Shown here one piece after another: positions 17,487-25,798 of a stretch of DNA of 64,000 bases (position 1 is its first letter; each line of letters opens with the position of its first letter). The stretch is from Neolewinella maritima (GTDB lineage Bacteria > Bacteroidota > Bacteroidia > Chitinophagales > Saprospiraceae), in assembly GCF_923081025.1 (NCBI RefSeq), contig NZ_CAKLPZ010000004.1:310001-374000 (forward strand), read 5' to 3'. A model generated the notes under the pieces. It had not been told where the DNA came from and did not search any database. It saw nothing but the letters and a program-made list of their open reading frames with translations. The translations under genes were made by a program, and so were the position numbers.

Positions 17487-17885
17487 CCACCTCACCCGAC
17501 CCCGACCGCTCTTCACCTCCCCACGGCGTTTCTTCTTTTCCAACCGCTTACGGCTGTTGGCCTTGAAGGCCCCGGCAGTACGTTTCTTGGGGGGATTGCG
17601 GATACCCCGTTCCAACAACTGGCGCATGGCGGACAGGGCACGTTTGCGGTTGGTGTGTTGGCTGCGGTCGCTCTGATCGGTGACGGACAGGCGGTCCTGA
17701 CCGTCGAGGCGGTTGCCGAGGTGGAAGCGGATGTTGTCGCGCTCGCGGCGGCTCAGTCCCTGGCTGGCGGCTACGTCGAGCACCAGTTCAACGCGGCTCT
17801 CCGTCTTGTTGACGTGCTGGCCGCCGGCTCCCGAGGAGCGGGAGGTACGCAGCTCGAGTTCGCGTTCGACGATTTCCCAGTTCAT
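17484..17885 (-). CDS. arfB: Peptidyl-tRNA hydrolase ArfB (ribosome rescue)
   Basis: 133 residues. The RSSGAGGQHVNKTESRVEL segment (14-32) holds the GGQ catalytic motif of class I release-factor-like proteins. The C-terminal tail is highly basic (KKRTAGAFKANSRKRLEKKK), as needed for insertion in the empty mRNA channel. ArfB frees stalled ribosomes by hydrolysing peptidyl-tRNA. The start codon overlaps the stop of the upstream phosphatase gene by 4 bases, so the two are translationally coupled. Confidence 0.93.
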   Translation of the reverse strand: MNWEIVERELELRTSRSSGAGGQHVNKTESRVELVLDVAASQGLSRRERDNIRFHLGNRLDGQDRLSVTDQSDRSQHTNRKRALSAMRQLLERGIRNPPKKRTAGAFKANSRKRLEKKKRRGEVKSGRGRVRW

Positions 17886-18577
17886 CGGTCCAGGTTAGGT
17901 ACGAAGGTGAAGGTACGCTCGTCGAGGTTCATGGCGCAGAGGTGCCCCATGCCGTTCTTGGGGTGGAAGCAGCCGGCATCGATGTCGAACACCGGGTAGG
18001 CCCGGCGGCGGGGATGGGCCTGGGCCTCGATGCGCTGGCGGGTCAGGGGCGTGTGGCCGTGTACGATCTTGCGGTCGCCAAGCCAGTCGTAATCGATGTG
18101 GCGGTACCAGTTGCGACGGTTCAGCATCGCCTTTTTACCCTTGAGGGGGTTACGACGGCGGAAGTTCAATCCGGCGTGGACCAGGATGTAGTCGTCCAGC
18201 AGATAATGGTACGGCAGCTCATTGAGCCAGAAGACGTGGATAGGATTGATGCGACCCTCCGGGTTGTCGTCACTCAGGTAGCTCTTCTTGGTGGAGGCGG
18301 CTCCGGCGCTGCGCCAGGTGGAGCGGGAGGACTTATCTCCGATTAGCAGGGCGTCGATCATGTACTGATCGTGGTTGCCGCGTAGGCCGTGGATGCGGTA
18401 GCCATCGTCCTGCAGCTGAATAATGTAATCCAGCACTTGGGCGCTACGGGGGCCGCGGTCGACGAAATCACCGAGGAGGTAGAGCTCGTCCGTAGTGCCA
18501 AGACTGACACGGTCGAGCAGGGCTTCGAAGGTGCGGGCACACCCGTGGATATCGGAAATAGCTAGTCTACGGGGCAT
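17882..18577 (-). CDS. Calcineurin-like metallophosphoesterase (PPP-type Ser/Thr phosphatase)
   Basis: 231 residues. All PPP metal-site motifs are present: SDIHGC (~8), GDFVDRGPRS (~36), GNHDQ (~66), VHAGLN (~133) and HGHT (~174). This size matches bacterial PrpA/ApaH-type single-domain phosphatases. It could act on phosphoproteins or dinucleoside polyphosphates; the sequence does not decide. Co-transcribed with arfB through an ATGA overlap. Confidence 0.88.
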   Translation of the reverse strand: MPRRLAISDIHGCARTFEALLDRVSLGTTDELYLLGDFVDRGPRSAQVLDYIIQLQDDGYRIHGLRGNHDQYMIDALLIGDKSSRSTWRSAGAASTKKSYLSDDNPEGRINPIHVFWLNELPYHYLLDDYILVHAGLNFRRRNPLKGKKAMLNRRNWYRHIDYDWLGDRKIVHGHTPLTRQRIEAQAHPRRRAYPVFDIDAGCFHPKNGMGHLCAMNLDERTFTFVPNLDR

Positions 18578-18635
18578 GCGGTCAGTGGGGAGCGCAAAAG
18601 TAGCGGTTTGCTCGCTGAAATACTACTAATACGAA

Positions 18636-18666
18636 ACGCCCCGTCTGCGCAGGGCAAACGGGGCGT
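18636..18666 (-). terminator. Terminator of the DUF1573 gene
   Basis: ACGCCCCGT (18636-18644) pairs perfectly with ACGGGGCGT (18658-18666). On the minus strand a short T-rich run follows. It lies 24 bases past the DUF1573 stop and before the phosphatase start. Confidence 0.65.
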
Positions 18667-18689
18667 CGAAGGATCGTTGTGTTCGGAGC

Positions 18690-19202
18690 TTACTGCGTAG
18701 CGGCGTTGGGATCGGCTACGACGGTACCGTCCAGCGAGATATACGTCTGGGCGGGCTCGGTATTGGCGGTGATGGTCACCCGCTGGTTGCGCTCACCGAC
18801 CTTGTTGCGGGTGTCGAAGCGTACGGTGATCTCACCGGTCTCGCCGGGCGCGATCGGAGCGGTAGGCTTGTCGGGTACGGTACATCCACAGGTGCCGCGG
18901 GCATCGGCTACAATGAGGGGCTCCTCACCGGTATTGGTGAAGTTGAAGGTGTGGGTGACGATCTCCCCCTCCGTCACGGTACCGAAGTTAAAGGCGCTCT
19001 CGGCGAAGGAGAGGCTGGTGGTGGGGCCGGCGGGCGTCACTACACCGGGCTGGGCGGGAGCGGCGGCGGCGGGATTGGCGGGCGCGGTGGTCTCGATGTC
19101 CTGGCGGGCGGCGTCACGAACTTCGTCGTTGCCCTGCTGGCAGGATACAAGTCCTACGGCAAGGGCGCAGGTAGCGAGAAAAGTGGAACGGAAGGTAAAC
19201 AT
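18690..19202 (-). CDS. DUF1573 domain lipoprotein
   Basis: 170 residues. The N terminus is a lipoprotein signal with lipobox LVSC (Cys ~21). A low-complexity Ala/Pro/Thr linker (~38-60) leads to one DUF1573 domain, an immunoglobulin-like strand-rich fold (FNFGTVTEGEIVTHTFNFTN, GTCGCTVPDKPT, TGEITVRFDT). Such proteins are abundant in Bacteroidota envelopes, with no firm function. Monocistronic, with a terminator behind it. Confidence 0.9.
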   Translation of the reverse strand: MFTFRSTFLATCALAVGLVSCQQGNDEVRDAARQDIETTAPANPAAAAPAQPGVVTPAGPTTSLSFAESAFNFGTVTEGEIVTHTFNFTNTGEEPLIVADARGTCGCTVPDKPTAPIAPGETGEITVRFDTRNKVGERNQRVTITANTEPAQTYISLDGTVVADPNAATQ

Positions 19203-19366
19203 AGAACGCGTGTTTTGTTAGTCTGAACTGGGTGGTAAACACCACGTACGATAGAATGGATGCTGGTTGCTTGTTAACACATTGTAAATAAGTATAGCAG
19301 CTTCAGCGAAGTGCGTATCCGCACCCCCACCCTGCTTCATTCGGCGTACAACGCCTCGACCTTACT

Positions 19367-20056
19367 ATGACTGATTCCCCCTACACCTGGCTCCTTTTCG
19401 ACGCCGACAACACCCTCTGGGATTTTGACGCCGCCGAAGCCCACGCTCTGGAGCAAACCCTGATCGAACGCGATATCGGCTGGTCAGCTGAGGTACTCTC
19501 CACCTACCAGCTCATCAATCGGGCGGCCTGGGACGACTACGAGAACGGCCGACTACCCAAGGAGCAACTCCGCGACGTGCGCTTTCAGCGACTGCTGGAC
19601 CACTACAAGCACGACCACCCCGCCGAGCAACTCTCGCTCAGCTACCGCAATTACCTGGCTGCCAGCCACCACCTACTGGACGGTGCCCTGGAGGTACTCG
19701 ACTACGCACAGTCCCGCTACCGCCTCGGACTGATCACCAACGGACTCTCCGAAGTGCAGCGGCCGCGCCTGGTGAATACCGGCATCGGCGACTACTTCGA
19801 GTTTATCACCATCAGCGACGAGCTCGGTGTAGCCAAACCCCAGGCCGCCTTCTTCGCGCACGCCGCTATGGAAATGGGTCACCCCGACCGGACGAAGGTG
19901 CTAGTGATCGGTGACAATCCCAACGCAGACGTGAAGGGGGCTCTGGACTACGGCTTTTCAGCCTGCTGGCTCCGGCACCCCGGCGCATCCGACCGCAAGC
20001 ATCTGGGCGAGACCTACCGCATTCGCCAGATCAGTGAGCTGCTGCAACACATATAA
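19367..20056 (+). CDS. HAD-superfamily YjjG-type pyrimidine nucleotidase
   Basis: 229 residues. HAD motifs in order: I DADNTLWDFD (nucleophile Asp ~11), II LITNG (~126), III GVAKPQ (~158), IV VIGDNPNADV (~184). The helical cap and the AD.TLWD form match YjjG nucleotidases, which dephosphorylate (including damaged) pyrimidine nucleotides. Convergent with the Dps-like gene. Confidence 0.88.
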   Translation: MTDSPYTWLLFDADNTLWDFDAAEAHALEQTLIERDIGWSAEVLSTYQLINRAAWDDYENGRLPKEQLRDVRFQRLLDHYKHDHPAEQLSLSYRNYLAASHHLLDGALEVLDYAQSRYRLGLITNGLSEVQRPRLVNTGIGDYFEFITISDELGVAKPQAAFFAHAAMEMGHPDRTKVLVIGDNPNADVKGALDYGFSACWLRHPGASDRKHLGETYRIRQISELLQHI

Positions 20057-20061
20057 AAAAC

Positions 20062-20086
20062 CGCCGACCCCCTGCTGGGAGTCGAC
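20062..20086 (-). terminator. Terminator of the Dps-like gene
   Basis: CGCCGACCCC (from 20062) pairs, with G-T wobbles, with GGGAGTCGACG (to 20086). On the minus strand six T residues follow directly. It sits between the convergent stops at 20056 and 20122 and may work in both directions. Confidence 0.65.
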
Positions 20087-20121
20087 GATCTACGGTAGTT
20101 AGACTATTTAGCGGGTCGCTA

Positions 20122-20685
20122 CTAGTGGGAAGTAGCTTCTTCTGCCTCTGCTTCGGTGTGCAGGAAGCCGATCGACAGGCTATCCTCACCCAGGAAGTGC
20201 TCGCAGTGGTGCGCGCGGTCCTCAATTTTGAACAGGAACTTCTCCAGCATCGACTTGGTGCCGAAATCGTCCAGCTCGAGGGCCTTCTTGATCGACTTGC
20301 GGAACTCCTGCGCGATCGTCTTTTCGTTGTGCATGTCGGACTTGATGCCGTCACGGATATGAAACACGCCCTCGGGCTCCTGCTCGATGTAGGCTAGTTT
20401 AACGTAGTTTTCCATGCGGGTGGTGGGGTCATAGCCCAGCAGAGTGATCCGCTCGGCTACAGCATCGGCCTGCTTGTGGATCTCATTGTAGTTTTCCTCC
20501 AGAAAGAGGTGTAGATCGCGGAACTGGGGACCTTCTACCAGCCAGTGGTGCTTGTGGTACTGGAAGTATTGAATCCAGAGTGCGGCCAGGTGACGGTCCA
20601 GGTGCTCCCGCATGGTGCTGCATGCTTCGTCGCTTAGTCCTACGGGATTGCCTTCGTATGTTTTGTGGTCTCTTAACTTTTCCAT
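20122..20685 (-). CDS. Dps-like ferritin-family DNA protection protein
   Basis: 187 residues from the ATG at 20685. The longer open frame to 21114 is rejected because it runs under the divergent GATase gene. The four-helix pattern and Dps metal-site residues appear: WIQYFQYHKHHWLVEGPQF (~37-55) and HLFLEENYNEIHKQADAVAE (~58-77), with the His and Glu/Asp spacing of the inter-subunit ferroxidase centre. Role: iron storage and peroxide protection, probably as a 12-mer. The A-rich leader AAAGAAACAAAACAATAAG precedes the start, as is common for well-translated Bacteroidota genes. Confidence 0.85.
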   Translation of the reverse strand: MEKLRDHKTYEGNPVGLSDEACSTMREHLDRHLAALWIQYFQYHKHHWLVEGPQFRDLHLFLEENYNEIHKQADAVAERITLLGYDPTTRMENYVKLAYIEQEPEGVFHIRDGIKSDMHNEKTIAQEFRKSIKKALELDDFGTKSMLEKFLFKIEDRAHHCEHFLGEDSLSIGFLHTEAEAEEATSH

Positions 20686-20859
20686 CTTATTGTTTTGTTT
20701 CTTTTTTAACGGGAAGCGGGGGGGCGATGTTCGTCCGACAAGACTAGCTGCGGGGCCGCGTCCGTTACTATACAAAGACCCGACTTCTTGCCTTTCGTCG
20801 TTGACATTTAGCCGCGAATTACGTTTTACATACGTTAGTAAGCAAAACCCCCAAAGAAC

Positions 20860-21681
20860 ATGAGCCGCCTCCGTCTCGCTATTCTCGATCTTTACAACGG
20901 TATCCCTAACCAGGGCATGCGCTGCATCCGCGAGCTCGTGGAACGCTACGCCGATGTGCTGGACTACGAGGTCTTCGACGTACGGGCCGCGCACCAGCTG
21001 CCCGACCTGTCCTTCGATATCTACATCAGCTCCGGCGGCCCCGGCGATCCCCGCGAGGGAGACGGCGTCTGGGAGCCGATGTGGGGCAAGTGGTTTGACG
21101 ACGTACGGGCCCACAATGCCGAGTCAGCGGATAAAAAGTTCGTCTTTTTCATCTGTCACAGCTTCCAAATGGCGGTGCACCACCTGAATATGGCCGCCGT
21201 TACGCCCCGTCGCAGCCTCAGCTTCGGCACCTTCCCCATGCACATTACCGAAGCCGGCGCCGACGACCCCATCGTGGGCGGCCTCAGCGACCCCTTCATT
21301 GCCGCAGACTTCCGTCGCTACCAGGTCATTCAGCCCGATGCAGCGCGGATGCAGGAACTGGGTGCTACTACCCTCATCATCGAAAAAGATCGTCCGCACC
21401 TGGACCTCGAGCGCGCTACCATGGCGATTCGCTGGAGCCCGGAAATGGTCGGTACGCAGTTTCACCCCGAAGCCGATGCCGACGGAATGCTGCAGCACTT
21501 CAGCCGCCCCGACATCAAGGCGGAGGTCATCGCCGAGCACGGCCGCGACAAGTGGCTCAGCCTGATGGCCGATCTCAGCGACCTGACCAAGATTGCGCGC
21601 ACCCACGATACGATGATACCCGGCTTCCTCGAACGGGCCATTGCCGTGCTGTCTCCCCGCGCCGTACCGGCGACGCAGTAA
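20860..21681 (+). CDS. Class I glutamine amidotransferase (GATase1) domain protein
   Basis: 273 residues. SSGGPGDP (~58) and FFICHSFQ (nucleophile Cys ~99), then GTQFHPEAD (His ~202, Glu ~204), form the Cys-His-Glu triad of class I GATases. It is close to the GMP-synthase GATase domain in sequence feel but stands alone without a synthetase domain. It could transfer ammonia to an unknown partner or hydrolyse a gamma-glutamyl compound. The next gene, an SDR, begins 19 bases on but has its own -7 box. Confidence 0.82.
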   Translation: MSRLRLAILDLYNGIPNQGMRCIRELVERYADVLDYEVFDVRAAHQLPDLSFDIYISSGGPGDPREGDGVWEPMWGKWFDDVRAHNAESADKKFVFFICHSFQMAVHHLNMAAVTPRRSLSFGTFPMHITEAGADDPIVGGLSDPFIAADFRRYQVIQPDAARMQELGATTLIIEKDRPHLDLERATMAIRWSPEMVGTQFHPEADADGMLQHFSRPDIKAEVIAEHGRDKWLSLMADLSDLTKIARTHDTMIPGFLERAIAVLSPRAVPATQ

Positions 21682-21687
21682 TTAGGC

Positions 21688-21695
21688 TACCTTTG
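21688..21695 (+). promoter_or_regulatory. -7 box of the SDR gene at 21701
   Basis: TACCTTTG fits TAnnTTTG perfectly and ends 5 bases before the ATG, so transcription should begin at or next to the start codon. No -33 TTG is obvious. Confidence 0.55.
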
Positions 21696-21700
21696 GGGGT

Positions 21701-22564
21701 ATGAACGACACCCTCCCCTCCCCTGGCTCCGAATGGGTACTGATTACGGGGGGCACACACGGTATCGGACTGGCCCTAGCCCAGGAATGCCAGCAGCAGG
21801 GACTCTGTGTCGCAGTTGTAGGCCTCCCGGACGAGCACCTGCGTCAGGCGCGGAAGCTACTTGCCGTGCACGGAGCACCGGCGGTGCGCTTCCTCGGTAT
21901 CGACCTGACCGCCGAGGGTGCCGTGGAGCGGGTAGCGGACTGGCTGACCGAAGAGCATATCCTACTCCACTATTTGGTCAATAATGCCGGCTTCGGACGC
22001 GGCGGACTCTTCGAGCATACTCACTGGTCAGAGTACCGCACTATGCTGCAGCTCAATAATCAGGTAATGATCGAGCTGATCCACCGGCTGCTGCCCCAAC
22101 TGAAGGCTACCCGCGGCGGGATCCTCAATATGAGTAGCATGGAAGCCACGCTCCCCCTACCCTATAAAACGGTATACACCGGCACCAAGGGACTGGTATA
22201 CAACTTCAGCCTGGCCCTACGGGAAGAATTTCGCCACCATGGTGTAAGTGTATCTGTCCTGTGCCCGGGGCCAGTGATCACGAACGCGGACGGGCTACGG
22301 CGGGTCAAGGCGCAGGGAGCCAGGGCGCAACTGCTGGTCACGATGCCCAAAGACATCGCGCCGGAGGCCGTGCGGGGTATGCTCCAAGGCAAGGCTGTCA
22401 TAGTACCCGGTCGCCTGGTCCGTCTGCTACTCACCATCAGCTACCTTACCCCACGCCCCATCCGTATGCGTATTCTGGAGCGCCTGTTCAGTCGCTACCG
22501 GGAGGAGGTCCCACTCGCAGCGGTCGTACCCCCTACTCCGGCACCTAGCACCGTCAAAGTATAA
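21701..22564 (+). CDS. SDR family NAD(P)-dependent oxidoreductase
   Basis: 287 residues. TGGTHGIG (~17) is the nucleotide-binding loop, NNAGFG (~91) the structural motif, a Ser at ~146 and YTGTK (Tyr/Lys pair, ~158-162) the active site. The C-terminal LLLTISYLTPRPIRMRIL segment is hydrophobic, and several membrane-associated SDRs of lipid metabolism end similarly. Substrate unknown. Its last 11 bases overlap the end of the convergent SDR gene. Confidence 0.85.
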   Translation: MNDTLPSPGSEWVLITGGTHGIGLALAQECQQQGLCVAVVGLPDEHLRQARKLLAVHGAPAVRFLGIDLTAEGAVERVADWLTEEHILLHYLVNNAGFGRGGLFEHTHWSEYRTMLQLNNQVMIELIHRLLPQLKATRGGILNMSSMEATLPLPYKTVYTGTKGLVYNFSLALREEFRHHGVSVSVLCPGPVITNADGLRRVKAQGARAQLLVTMPKDIAPEAVRGMLQGKAVIVPGRLVRLLLTISYLTPRPIRMRILERLFSRYREEVPLAAVVPPTPAPSTVKV

Positions 22565-23387
22565 ACCGAAAATCGGTGAGCCGCTCGCTCTCTTCCCATA
22601 GCCTCCGGGCTTCTTGCTCCGAGTACGAGCTGGCGTAAGACTGCTTCGGTACGCAATCATCCCAGTACAGACCACTCGGTGGTGGCTCCGCTACGGTAGC
22701 CAGGAAGATACTGGTGGAAGCCCCCTCCTCCGCTGTCTTATGACCCCACATTTGCCTACGCACCCGCCAGGCCAGCCGGTGCAGCCAGGTGTTGCCCTTG
22801 AGGCCGATGTCGGTCTGTACCAGTCCGGGCTGAATCGCACAGATCACCGTATCATCGGTCCTGCGCCGGTCGTATTCGTAGCAGAATAGGACGTTCGCCA
22901 GCTTGCTCTGCGCGTAGGCCCGCAGGCCGTGATACTTCCCCTCCAGGCTCAGGTTGTCAAAGTCCACTCCCTTCACCTGTTTGTGGCTGTCGCTGGCTAC
23001 ACAGAGCACTCGCGCGCGCGGCGCAAAGTGAGGCCGTAGCAGTCCCGTGAGGAGAAAGTAGGCGAGGTGATTGACGGCAAAGGTCCGTTCCACCCCCTGG
23101 GCCGTGAGCTCGCGGGTAGAGTTCCAGACACCGGCGTTGTTGATCAGTACGTCCAGCGGTGGGTGCTCGGACTGTACCGTTTTGGCCAGCTGGTGTACGG
23201 TCTGCAGATCGCCCAGATCGGCTTCCAATGGCGTGATGTGGCCGGTGCCGATCGCGGTGGCTGCCGCACGGGCGCGCTCCAGGGTACGGCCGTGCAGGAG
23301 TACGTGCCAGCCCTGCTCCGCCAGGGCGCGGGCGGTGGCCAGACCGATGCCGGAGGTGGCACCGGTGATGAGTACGGTCTTGGGCAT
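22554..23387 (-). CDS. SDR family oxidoreductase, retinol-dehydrogenase-like
   Basis: 277 residues. TGATSGIG (~8), NNAGVW (~87) and AYAQSKLANVLF (Tyr/Lys active site ~160) fit the RDH/WWOX-like SDR group. It acts on an unknown alcohol or ketone with NADP(H). Its start lies 4 bases after the xseB stop, so both are read as one unit. The 3' end overlaps the convergent SDR gene by 11 bases. Confidence 0.87.
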   Translation of the reverse strand: MPKTVLITGATSGIGLATARALAEQGWHVLLHGRTLERARAAATAIGTGHITPLEADLGDLQTVHQLAKTVQSEHPPLDVLINNAGVWNSTRELTAQGVERTFAVNHLAYFLLTGLLRPHFAPRARVLCVASDSHKQVKGVDFDNLSLEGKYHGLRAYAQSKLANVLFCYEYDRRRTDDTVICAIQPGLVQTDIGLKGNTWLHRLAWRVRRQMWGHKTAEEGASTSIFLATVAEPPPSGLYWDDCVPKQSYASSYSEQEARRLWEESERLTDFRFIL

Positions 23388-23391
23388 GGGT

Positions 23392-23574
23392 TTATTCGGT
23401 CTGTTGGCGCAGCTCGGCCAGGCCCTCCTCTACGCCCCGCAGTTTGGCGCGGCAGGCGACAAGGAGTTGCTCGGCGCGCGCTACGCGGCCGTGCAGTTGG
23501 TCGATGTCGGCGGGTACTTCACGCAGCTGGGCCAGAATCTGCTCCAGCTCGGCGGTGGCCTCTGCGTAGGTCAT
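23392..23574 (-). CDS. xseB: Exodeoxyribonuclease VII small subunit
   Basis: 60 residues, the usual XseB size. MTYAEATAELEQILAQLR, then a second helix with the VARAEQLL pattern, form the two-helix coiled hairpin that binds XseA. ExoVII degrades single-stranded DNA from both ends. No xseA is in the window; the partner must be elsewhere. Upstream of it is a divergent gene; downstream is the SDR in the same operon. Confidence 0.87.
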   Translation of the reverse strand: MTYAEATAELEQILAQLREVPADIDQLHGRVARAEQLLVACRAKLRGVEEGLAELRQQTE

Positions 23575-23690
23575 GGCGGGTGTTTGGGCGAAAGTAGTGC
23601 CTGCGGGCCGTCAATTCAAGCGCCGGCCGGACCGGAGGTAGAACACGGCCCCCGTAGTCGCGTGTTGTACAGTTAAATACTACTCCCCAC

Positions 23691-24359
23691 ATGCGTTATC
23701 TCCCCCTGCTTTTTGCCTGTCTATTTTGCACCTGCGTACGCGCCCAGACCCCCAATACTCAGGGCACCGGAGGCGCTGAGACGACTAATCTCGCTACCGG
23801 CAGTGAGCTGGACGAGCTGGTCGGCATCTTTGAAGAGAATAACGTCGGCTTCCTGCACGTCTATATCGATCCTAATGTGGACCCCCTGGAGACCTACCTG
23901 TTTCGCGGTCTGGAAATGGGTGAGGGTGAGGTAGCTCAGTTGCCGGAAAGCTACCTGTCGGAAGTCAATACCGACGAAGGCAGGTTCTATGCCTCCATGG
24001 CGATCCAGGGCATCGAGGAAAACCTCTACCTGGTACGCTACGACGGTACACAGCGCGACCGGATCGACCAGTTTGCCCTCCGCGACGGCCAAATGATGCA
24101 CCTGAAAACGCTCGCCTACCTGAACTGCGATACACCCGGCGACTGCGGACAACTAGATAGCTACATCACGGACGTGAACCTGGATACCGACTTCGACCTC
24201 ATCCAGATCAGCCGCGCCAGTGCCGCCGATACCAACGAAGAGCGCCACGTCTACACCATGCCCCGCGCCTCGCGCATGTGGGTAGAGACCACCGAGCTGG
24301 ACGTACCCTGGGAGGGCATCACCTTCTACAAGCACCCCTCGGCCTCGCGCAAGCACTAA
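23691..24359 (+). CDS. Exported protein of unknown function
   Basis: 222 residues. The first ~19 residues are a signal peptide ending in VRAQ. The rest is acidic and beta-rich, without a domain I recognise; no lipobox Cys and no T9SS tail. Two Cys in LNCDTPGDCGQ may form a disulfide. It ends exactly where the convergent 99-residue ORF ends (adjacent stops, 0 bases between). It is a real gene judging by codon use and signal peptide. Confidence 0.7.
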   Translation: MRYLPLLFACLFCTCVRAQTPNTQGTGGAETTNLATGSELDELVGIFEENNVGFLHVYIDPNVDPLETYLFRGLEMGEGEVAQLPESYLSEVNTDEGRFYASMAIQGIEENLYLVRYDGTQRDRIDQFALRDGQMMHLKTLAYLNCDTPGDCGQLDSYITDVNLDTDFDLIQISRASAADTNEERHVYTMPRASRMWVETTELDVPWEGITFYKHPSASRKH

Positions 24360-24659
24360 TTATTCCTCCTCTCCCCCTGCCGGCAGGCCCACGAAGCGTG
24401 CCAGGCGGCGCAGTAGCTTGGCCGATGGCGGACTGAGATCCGGCAAACTGTCCGTAGCGGCCCGGTACTGCGAGAGCATGTCGTAGAGCACATTGATACG
24501 CCCCTCCGTATCGTAGAAACGGTTGATGATCACGATCTTACGCTGCTCCACCAGACAGTAGCCGGAAGCAAAGTGCCCCTTTTCGTAGCGCACGGTATAG
24601 CCCAGTTCCTTGAGCAGGGTCTCCAGTTTTTTCAGGCTGTGTTTCGTAGTAGGCAGCAT
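24360..24659 (-). CDS. Conserved small cytoplasmic protein of Bacteroidota, unknown function
   Basis: 99 residues, no signal or membrane helix. The core LETLLKELGYTVRYEKGHF and GYCLVEQRKIVIINRFYDTE resembles a small uncharacterised family seen widely in this phylum. The C-terminal tail (LPAGGEEE) is acidic. Monocistronic, facing the exported protein gene. Confidence 0.7.
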   Translation of the reverse strand: MLPTTKHSLKKLETLLKELGYTVRYEKGHFASGYCLVEQRKIVIINRFYDTEGRINVLYDMLSQYRAATDSLPDLSPPSAKLLRRLARFVGLPAGGEEE

Positions 24660-24713
24660 AGGGGCGGGGCCGCAGGTGCGGTACTGAGAAGGGGGGCAAA
24701 GGTAGTCGGGTAC

Positions 24714-24721
24714 TACATTTA
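24714..24721 (+). promoter_or_regulatory. -7 box of the outer-membrane protein gene
   Basis: TACATTTA, one mismatch from TAnnTTTG, ends 4 bases before the ATG at 24726. It supports that start over upstream in-frame ATGs from 24573, which overlap the divergent gene. Confidence 0.5.
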
Positions 24722-24725
24722 TGCG

Positions 24726-25340
24726 ATGGCGAAGGTATTCATCCTGTTGGGTCTTCTTTTGCTACCGGCTATGTCGCCGGCGCAGACCTTCCGTGCCGCC
24801 GCCCTGGCCGGTATCAACCTGAGCCAGATCGATGGCGATGACCTACTGGGCTTTCACCAGCCGGGTTTGAACGCGGGACTCCGGGTCGTGGCAGTACTCG
24901 GGGAGCACTGGCGGGTCGGTCCTGAACTACTCTTCACCCAGCAGGGCGCGCGGGCTAACGCTAATTCGCAGACCCAGAGTAGTTTCGGCACCTTTAGACT
25001 GCAGATGGTGGAGCTGCCCCTGATGGTCCAATACACCGACTGGCGGCTCACCGCGGAAGCCGGACTGGCCTACCAGCGACTACTCAGCTACCGGATAACC
25101 AACTCCGGAGATCGCGACATCACGGATGATATTCAGCTGGACGGCGACGCCCTCGCACTACACCTGGGGGTTAGCCTAAATCTAACGTCGCGCCTGGGCC
25201 TGAACTTCCGCTGGACACGGCAACTGACCGACCTACAGGCCGGTGACGGGCCGCGCTTTGTGGGGCGCAGCCTTAGTCTGCGGGCGGTATACGCGCTGGG
25301 TACCGGGGAAGCATTGCCACAAACCACCGAGCCCCAGTGA
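24726..25340 (+). CDS. PorT-like outer-membrane beta-barrel protein
   Basis: 204 residues. Signal peptide ~1-20 (ending SPAQ). The rest alternates in strand-like fashion: AALAGINLSQIDGDD, LNAGLRVVAVL, GPELLFTQQGARA, LPLMVQYTD, FRWTRQL. This is the small 8-strand PorT-like barrel common in Bacteroidota outer membranes. Ligand or role unknown. The next gene starts by GTG overlapping its stop, so the two form an operon with the Ppx gene. Confidence 0.82.
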   Translation: MAKVFILLGLLLLPAMSPAQTFRAAALAGINLSQIDGDDLLGFHQPGLNAGLRVVAVLGEHWRVGPELLFTQQGARANANSQTQSSFGTFRLQMVELPLMVQYTDWRLTAEAGLAYQRLLSYRITNSGDRDITDDIQLDGDALALHLGVSLNLTSRLGLNFRWTRQLTDLQAGDGPRFVGRSLSLRAVYALGTGEALPQTTEPQ

Positions 25341-25798
25341 TCCGCACGGTCATAAGGTATGCAGTCTGTCTGGCAGTGCTCAGTTTCAGTGGATGCGGAG
25401 CGGAACCAAAGGAAAAACAACCGGCCGCACCCTCCTACCCGCCTCTGCCCCTGGAGCGCCTCACCGTACTCTGGGACAGCGCCACGACCTACGATGTGGT
25501 ATTCAACGAACTGCCGATCTCCGCCAGTCAGCAGAACCTAGGCGACATCCAGCAGAGCCTGACCTATATCGCTAGCGATGCGCCGCAGATCGATCCGGAC
25601 TGTACGCCCGTGGGCCACGTCTGGTTTCAGGCCGGTCCGAACCGGGGCGAGGAAGCCGACCTTTATTTTTCAGCGGGCTGTGTGTACTACCTATGGTACG
25701 AAAACGGACGGCCCGCCTACGCCAATGCACTCACCGAAGCCGGGGTAGTCTTCTATAATAATATTCTACGCCAAGCCCAGCAAGCCCAACCCCAATGA
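25337..25798 (+). CDS. Small lipoprotein of unknown function
   Basis: 153 residues from a GTG that overlaps the previous stop (GTGA). The lipoprotein signal ends in LSFSGC (Cys ~20). The mature part has two further Cys (in PDCTP and SAGCVY) that may pair. No known domain recognised. Overlap with genes on both sides (4 bases each) indicates one transcript with the barrel protein and the Ppx-family phosphatase. Confidence 0.75.
   Translation: MIRTVIRYAVCLAVLSFSGCGAEPKEKQPAAPSYPPLPLERLTVLWDSATTYDVVFNELPISASQQNLGDIQQSLTYIASDAPQIDPDCTPVGHVWFQAGPNRGEEADLYFSAGCVYYLWYENGRPAYANALTEAGVVFYNNILRQAQQAQPQ

Noticed and set aside
20686-21114. Long N-terminal extension of the Dps-like protein
   Set aside because: It lies antisense to the GATase gene; Dps similarity starts at 20685 after an A-rich leader.
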